From: Mariannaea sp. PMI_226
Lineage: Eukaryota; Ascomycota; Sordariomycetes; Hypocreales; Nectriaceae
Length of the DNA: 64,000 bases
Assembly (NCBI GenBank): GCA_024336345.1
Contig: JANFOG010000012.1
Span: forward strand, 434,001 to 498,000
Direction: 5' to 3'
Part shown: piece by piece, positions 58,956-64,000 of the stretch
Position numbering within the stretch: position 1 is the stretch's first letter
Layout: each line of letters opens with the position of its first letter
Made by a program: the position numbers and the translations under genes
The notes under the pieces: model-generated
What the model was told of the DNA's origin: nothing
Databases searched by the model: none
Seen by the model: only the letters and a program-made list of their open reading frames with translations

Positions 58956-61900
58956 CTAATGTCCAAGTTTGGCGGCATGTTTGCGGTGAGCATCTTGCAA
59001 GACTGTACATTTTCTCCACGTCAGTTACATCTCTTTTCACGTAGCAAAAGGAAGAATGCAAGGATATACTCACTGCTTAGGACCTTGGTCTGTCCTGCAC
59101 GGTCCTCACAGGCAACCTGAATACCGCTTCCCTCCATGAAATCAAGAACAACACTGTTGGGCAGCTCCTGGACCTCAACATCTGGAGGATACGGCTGGCG
59201 GAAGTCGGCCATGTGGTAGCGTTTGGTGCCTTGGGCTGCGCGGCCACTCTGCCCGGGGATGGCGCTCAGGACTAGGAAGCCTTGGGCATCCAGGCACATG
59301 TTGCGTCGCTTCCAGAGAAGGTTATCAGGGAACTGGACATTGACGTCGCCCATGTTGGCCACGATGCTTGGAGTGCCAGCCGTAGTAGCCGGTCGTACGG
59401 GTTCGGAAAGGTCCTCCTCTGTGACTGTGGGTGGTGACATGCCGGCTACTGCGGAGACCTTACCTCGGGAACCAAGTCCGGAGAGTCGACGCATGAAGCG
59501 GCCAGCACGCGACTTCATCTTGTCGCTGTTGGATTTCTCATCGCCCGATACAGAACCATCAGTGCCTGTGGGAGACAGCGCGGCGTCACGGTCTTTAGAA
59601 AAGGACGATCGGCGGCTGCTGATAGACAGACGCTGAGTAAAAGAGGTGCCCTGGGTGATGGAAGGTGGGCGGGTGGGAGATCGTGGTGCTGATGAGTGGT
59701 TGTTGCCAGAATTGGGCAAGGCATCAGACGTGTTCGAGGTTACGGATTTGCGGCGCTCCTTGATGAAATCCTTCACCACGCTGAGCGATGATCGCCTGGA
59801 TTTTGTGGTCGTGTTTGAGTCCTTGGACATTCGCCTCTCGCCTGGCTGCAGATCCTTCTCCTTATTATGTTCCAGGGCCACGGGGGTCCAGACAGGCTTC
59901 TGATGATCCACCAGAAGAGGCGACTGCTTCAGTTCCAGGTGGCTGAATTCGGATGCGTCCTTATGAGGTTCATATGGCTTAGGCGGGTCACGAATGATCT
60001 TGGCTGTCACCGATATAGCCTCTGGGCGCCCACGGGGGACGGCAGCAGTAGTGGTGGTAGTGGTGCTTCCCGGGGAGTCTCTCTCACTCACCGGTGGTTC
60101 GAACATGGACAGTCTACTCGCCACTGAAGCAGATCTATCTCGTCGTGGCCGCCTAGTAGGTTCCACCGACTCCTCCCGGGAGCCAGATCTTGAAGGAGGC
60201 GTGCGAACATCCGGTCTGGTAAACGAATTGGCTCGGTCAGCCACGGAGGGGGACCTTGATGTCTCTCGGCCCTTCCTGACTGAAAAGAAGGCTGAAGATG
60301 GCCGTTCCCTGCTTGTGTTGGTTCGAGTCACCATCACAGGCTCACCAACTGAGGTGGCCGACAGCTTCTCCAAAGCCTTAATACGCTGGGAAATGCTGGA
60401 TCCCATATTGGCCTTCTTAGCCAAGTTAGGGCCAACAGGCTGCTGGGCTACCTTGTGCAGATACGCGGCACCAGTGCTTACGGACCGCGCAGAGCTCTGA
60501 CTCAGGTCACTGGGTGTCAAAAAGGTTCCACGCACGGGGTTGGAGACAGTTCTCACGAAAGTTGGCGACCGTTCGCTCTTAGTTGGGCTCGGGAATACCG
60601 GCGTAACCGGGCTCTTTGAGACGAGCATTGATTTCGCTTCCTGCACAGTTGCAGTGTGCAGCTCTTCCATCAAGTCGTCGTCGTCGGAGATGTGCCCTAC
60701 TCGCGACTCTGGACGTGACAAGTCAGTCCGGATGGGTTCAACAAAGACCTTGCGTCTTGGCTTGGTTTCAGCTGTTGAGTCCGTTAGGTCATCAACAGGA
60801 GTGACCACAGCAACAGCAGCAGTCTTTTCCCCAACCTGTTCGGTAACAATGACTGGGCTTCCCAATAGAATCTTGCTGTCACCTGGGGCTTCACCAGAAG
60901 ACTTTTCCAAGCCTTGTGCCTCAGATGAAGTAACCTGGCCAGAGGATTGAGGTTCAGGAGAAACTTTTAGTGTTGGGGCTGCAGTGGTGGTGGTGGTGGG
61001 GGGGTCATTGTCAGGCTCTTGTTTCGTATTATCAGGGACCGCGTCCGCGTCCGTGACATTTCTTTCCTTTGTCTCCGTCGCGACAGGAATTTCGCTTGTC
61101 TTGGGTTCATTGCCACTTGACAATGCCTCTGTCTCAGAAACCTGAGGTGGTGCGGGAATGTTATCTGTCTCAGCCATTGGCATGGCAGCAGCAGCAACAG
61201 CAGCTGCATGCTCAGATTTTGCGCTGGACTTCTCCACGGAATCGGAATTCTTTGTTTCCAGTGCCGCTTCATCCTCAGCCTTGGCATGAGGAGGCTCTGC
61301 CGTTTCTGTAGTAACGAACCCCTCTGGATTGCTCTCAATGACAGTGACTGGTTCTGGGGCGGGGCTTGTCAGGTTCAGTCGATCCCCCTCATCATCAGCT
61401 GCCGTTTCTTCGTCTTGAGCGGCCTCACTCTTGGCCTGAACGGTTTCATCCGTAGACTCTGAAATCGAAGATGCTTTGGTAGAATGGCTGGGTTCTGATG
61501 GCGCGATGATGGGGCTAGCAGGATTTGAGTCGGGCTGCGTCAAATCAGAAGCCTGATCCGTAGTCATACATGAAGATGAAGCATCAAGACCAATGGCTGA
61601 ATCAGCATTCGACATTAACTGTCGAACTTCAAGCTCCTCATCCATCGTTACCTGGTCCTCCTCGCCCTCAGTAGCATTGGCGACTTCATCCATGCTCGGC
61701 GTGGGAGAAAGAATTTCGGGCGATAGTGTGCCCGAAGGATCAACTGTCATGTTCTTCTTCCTCTTCTCCCGCAGTCTCATGGCCTTCTTCAATCTAGCCT
61801 TTTCAGGTGACATGACTGCCTTTGCAGGCGGGGGAGCTGGCACGATAGTGGTCGTGGTGGACTGGCCTGAACTTGTAGTAGGCCGGCCTGTATCGGTCGG

Positions 61901-63094
61901 TTGTTCATCATCGACTTCTTCCTCGGGGATAGGCAGCGGGTTAGTCTGCTGATGTTCGGCAGGCTGCTCCTCTTCCTCCTCCTCTTCCTCTTCAAGATCC
62001 TTGCCATCGTCCTTCTTTCCCTTCTTGGCATTTTTGCCAAACATTTTCATGCCAGCAGGAATTTGGGAGACTGGTCGGAAAGCGCCAGCCGTACGCGGTC
62101 GGCCATTGACATCCAGTGAAGGCCGAGGCCCCAGCTTCACCTTTGGTTTTCCGTAGCCGTAAGGATAGTTGGCATAATCTGGTCGTGCGGACTGCGAGGA
62201 CAGTCTGGGAGCTCCTTCACCCAGGTCGGAGAAACCAGCAGCGTCTTCAATGCCAACAAAGTTTGGAACATCCGAGGTCGATGAAGCAGAGAATTTCCTC
62301 TCTTCGGGCGATGAAGCGAGTTCAGAGTTCAGCGTCACCGGGTCGGCCTCTGAAGTGGTGTCCTTATCCGTAGTGGGTGTTTGTGGTCGTCCAAGCTCAT
62401 CAACTGCGTTGCCCATTGATTGACGCTTGCTCGCTCGTTGTTGCTGCTCCTCCTCTTCCTCCTCTGCAATTTCGACAAGACGTCTCCTACGTATCGAGCT
62501 TGTTGCTGATGAACTGGAACCAGAAGCAGCATGCAGTTGGCATGCAGCGGAAAGTTTTGTGTCTTTAAGATCTGTGGCAATTGCAATGTCGAATGTCGTA
62601 TCGTAGGGGGAGAATCGTTCGCAAACGGCGTTGAAGTGGACGGCAACACGAGCTAGATTGGCCAAGTCGTTGGTTAGTTTGCGCTGTCAGGGGCGGGAAT
62701 ATTGCCATCAAAGGGTTGACGAAACGGACCTTGGATCAAGCGAGAGCAATCTTCAGGCAAATATTTGATCAAGACGTTTCTTCTTCGATATCTCAAGAAG
62801 CCGTAAAGAGGACTAGTCTCTTCATATTCTGAGATTTTTGTGCGGATCTCTACGATACCACCAGAACCACGGCCGAGGATCTCGACCTCATCTCGGCTCG
62901 CGTACTTGAGGAGGAACCTGTCGAAGCGCAAAAGTTTAGCCACAGGCTGGACGACGCAATAGGGGTGGAGAAGGGGAGGGGACAATGGAAAGATATATCC
63001 CCCAATGTCAGGTATCTTACCATCCTCCAGGCTCTGCGACGGCAGCCTCATGGGCTTCCTGAACCTTAGGGTCGTCTAAGCCATTCAACGACAT
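58956..63094 (-). CDS. ADF-H (cofilin-like) protein with long disordered middle and PH-like C-terminus (four exons, 1295 aa)
   Basis: Exons in transcription order are 63094-63021, 62917-62730, 62652-59074 and 59002-58956; introns are 103, 77 and 71 bp. Residues 1-130 form an ADF-H domain, an actin-binding fold: MSLNGLDDPKVQEAHEAAVA, YGFLRYRRRNVLIKYLPEDC, then VAVHFNAVCERFSPYDTTFD. The middle ~1050 residues are disordered and charged, with Glu runs (61966-61995), Ala runs (61185-61210) and many Ser/Pro/Arg motifs such as RRPRRDRSASVASRLSMFEP. The last ~105 residues look PH-like (LLWKRRNMCLDAQGFLVLSA, FRQPYPPDVEVQELPNSVVL). The final exon encodes ILQDAHRKHAAKLGH; reading through its intron would give a wrong end. 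Likely an actin-cytoskeleton or cortical adaptor, by domain content. It is conserved in related fungi as I recall, but I know no functional study. Confidence 0.88.
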
Positions 63095-64000
63095 GGCGTC
63101 TCAGTGACAACCAGCCAGATTCAAGGGGCAAAAAGGAAAAGGGAACCGGGGGGAGGAGAGGAACAGGAGGTGCGAGGCGGCCACCAGAAAGTAGGAAAAG
63201 GAGGGCGGCACTACCACTTTTAAGAAAGGGACCCAAGAGAAAGAAAAATAAAACGGGTGTGTTCAAAGGAGTGACAAAGGATCGAACTCGTCAAGCAACG
63301 AAATCGACCTCATAAGAAAATATGCTGGCTGCCAACAGAGGGGGGTGGAGGGACAAAGTCGTTCAAGTGCGGACGGCAGCAGTTACAAGCAGTGGCAGCA
63401 GCAGCAGCAGCAGGGAGATGTTTCATTCGGGGGTTCGATTCGAGGGATTGGGGACTGAGTGGGTTCGGATGCAGGCGCAGAAGCGGGTCGCTGCAGTGGC
63501 CCCAGAACGACCCAAAAAGGATCCAGCATTTCAGGGGCACACTCACACTCACACACACACATGGACCTCGCCTTACACAGTACGTACTGTTGAACGGTTG
63601 TGTGCCTGTGCCATGGGGGCAACGGCTTGGATGGGGCCAGAGAATGGACATTTGCATGTATGTATTCTCATGTGGATAGGTAGCCTAGGCATGTAGAGTA
63701 TCGTATGTACCCAAAAAAAAAAAGTGTCTATCCCCTCTTAATTCGCTCCAGAATGCAATGACACTGGTGGGCAGCCAGAGTGCCCTTTGTGTATTCAGTC
63801 ACCCGTTCTCACACACACTCACACACTCACCCACTACTTTCTACTCACTCCAAGCGATTCAGGGCCACCTGGGTAAAAATTATCGCTGTTGGCCAAGACA
63901 CATGATACAACACGCCAGACAGACACAGGCTCACAGGCCAAGCACGAATTGGACGCCACTGGGGCACAAGGAGCAGCGAATGAAGCAGGAGAAGAAAGGG
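63095..64000 (-). promoter_or_regulatory. Upstream region of the ADF-H gene
   Basis: On the minus strand the bases before the start codon are pyrimidine-rich (63100-63240), as in other leaders here. A (GCA)n run lies at 63399-63416, and CA-rich microsatellites lie at about 63539-63560 and 63809-63831. No second gene is visible before the window ends. Confidence 0.4.
63539..63560. repeat. CA-rich microsatellite
   Basis: CACTCACACTCACACACACACA-type tract. A related tract is at 63809-63831. Both are noncoding. Confidence 0.8.

Noticed and set aside
59223..62373. Several plus-strand frames of 60-168 codons opposite the ADF-H gene
   Set aside because: They are antisense shadows of its low-complexity coding sequence.
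63425..63450. GGGGGTTCGATTCGAGGG, resembling a tRNA T-arm
   Set aside because: The flanks do not form a T stem, and no acceptor stem, D-arm or anticodon arm can be built around it.

Overview
The window is chromosomal DNA of a filamentous ascomycete. Protein genes are split by short GT-AG introns (50 to about 350 bp), many with a CTAAC-like branch site. One regulator is a fungal-type Zn2Cys6 factor, and the leaders are long and pyrimidine-rich. The protein set and intergenic words such as TAGGTACCTA fit Sordariomycetes, probably Hypocreales, but that placement is inference. I saw no tRNA, rRNA, CRISPR array or intact transposon. Gene density is low, about one gene per 5 kb.

Left part (1-24.6 kb). 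A 5' fragment of serine palmitoyltransferase subunit LCB2 runs off the left edge on the minus strand. A 5 kb divergent spacer separates it from acetoacetyl-CoA synthetase (plus strand, three exons). After 7 kb without a supported gene comes the heterotrimeric G-protein beta subunit (five exons, 359 aa). The next supported gene, 6.7 kb further and in the same direction, is a phosducin-like protein (two exons, 291 aa). In known fungi this family is the co-chaperone that assembles G-beta-gamma, so client and chaperone are neighbours here.

Middle (24.6-48 kb). There is an intronless 693-aa single-pass membrane protein of unknown function, then RanBP1 (four exons, Ran-GTP nuclear transport), a Taf14/YEATS chromatin reader (five exons) and a 1004-aa Zn2Cys6 transcription factor (four exons). 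Three weak candidate small genes lie between them (26.8 kb, 39.7 kb, 40.5 kb).

Right part (48-64 kb). A block of about 9.5 kb (48.0-57.5 kb) looks more AT-rich and carries genes I cannot tie to core functions: a 248-aa unknown, a secreted crotonase-fold protein (three exons, signal peptide, both catalytic glutamates present), a 343-aa unknown and a newly assembled 187-aa multi-pass membrane protein. It lies between conserved genes and looks like a lineage-specific insertion. The window ends with a 1295-aa protein on the minus strand with an N-terminal ADF-H (cofilin-like) domain, a very long disordered middle and a PH-like C-terminal region. Its true C-terminus is a 15-codon exon that a plain ORF reading misses.

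All gene models are joined by hand from reading frame and splice consensus. Domain calls rest on recognised motifs, not on database searches.
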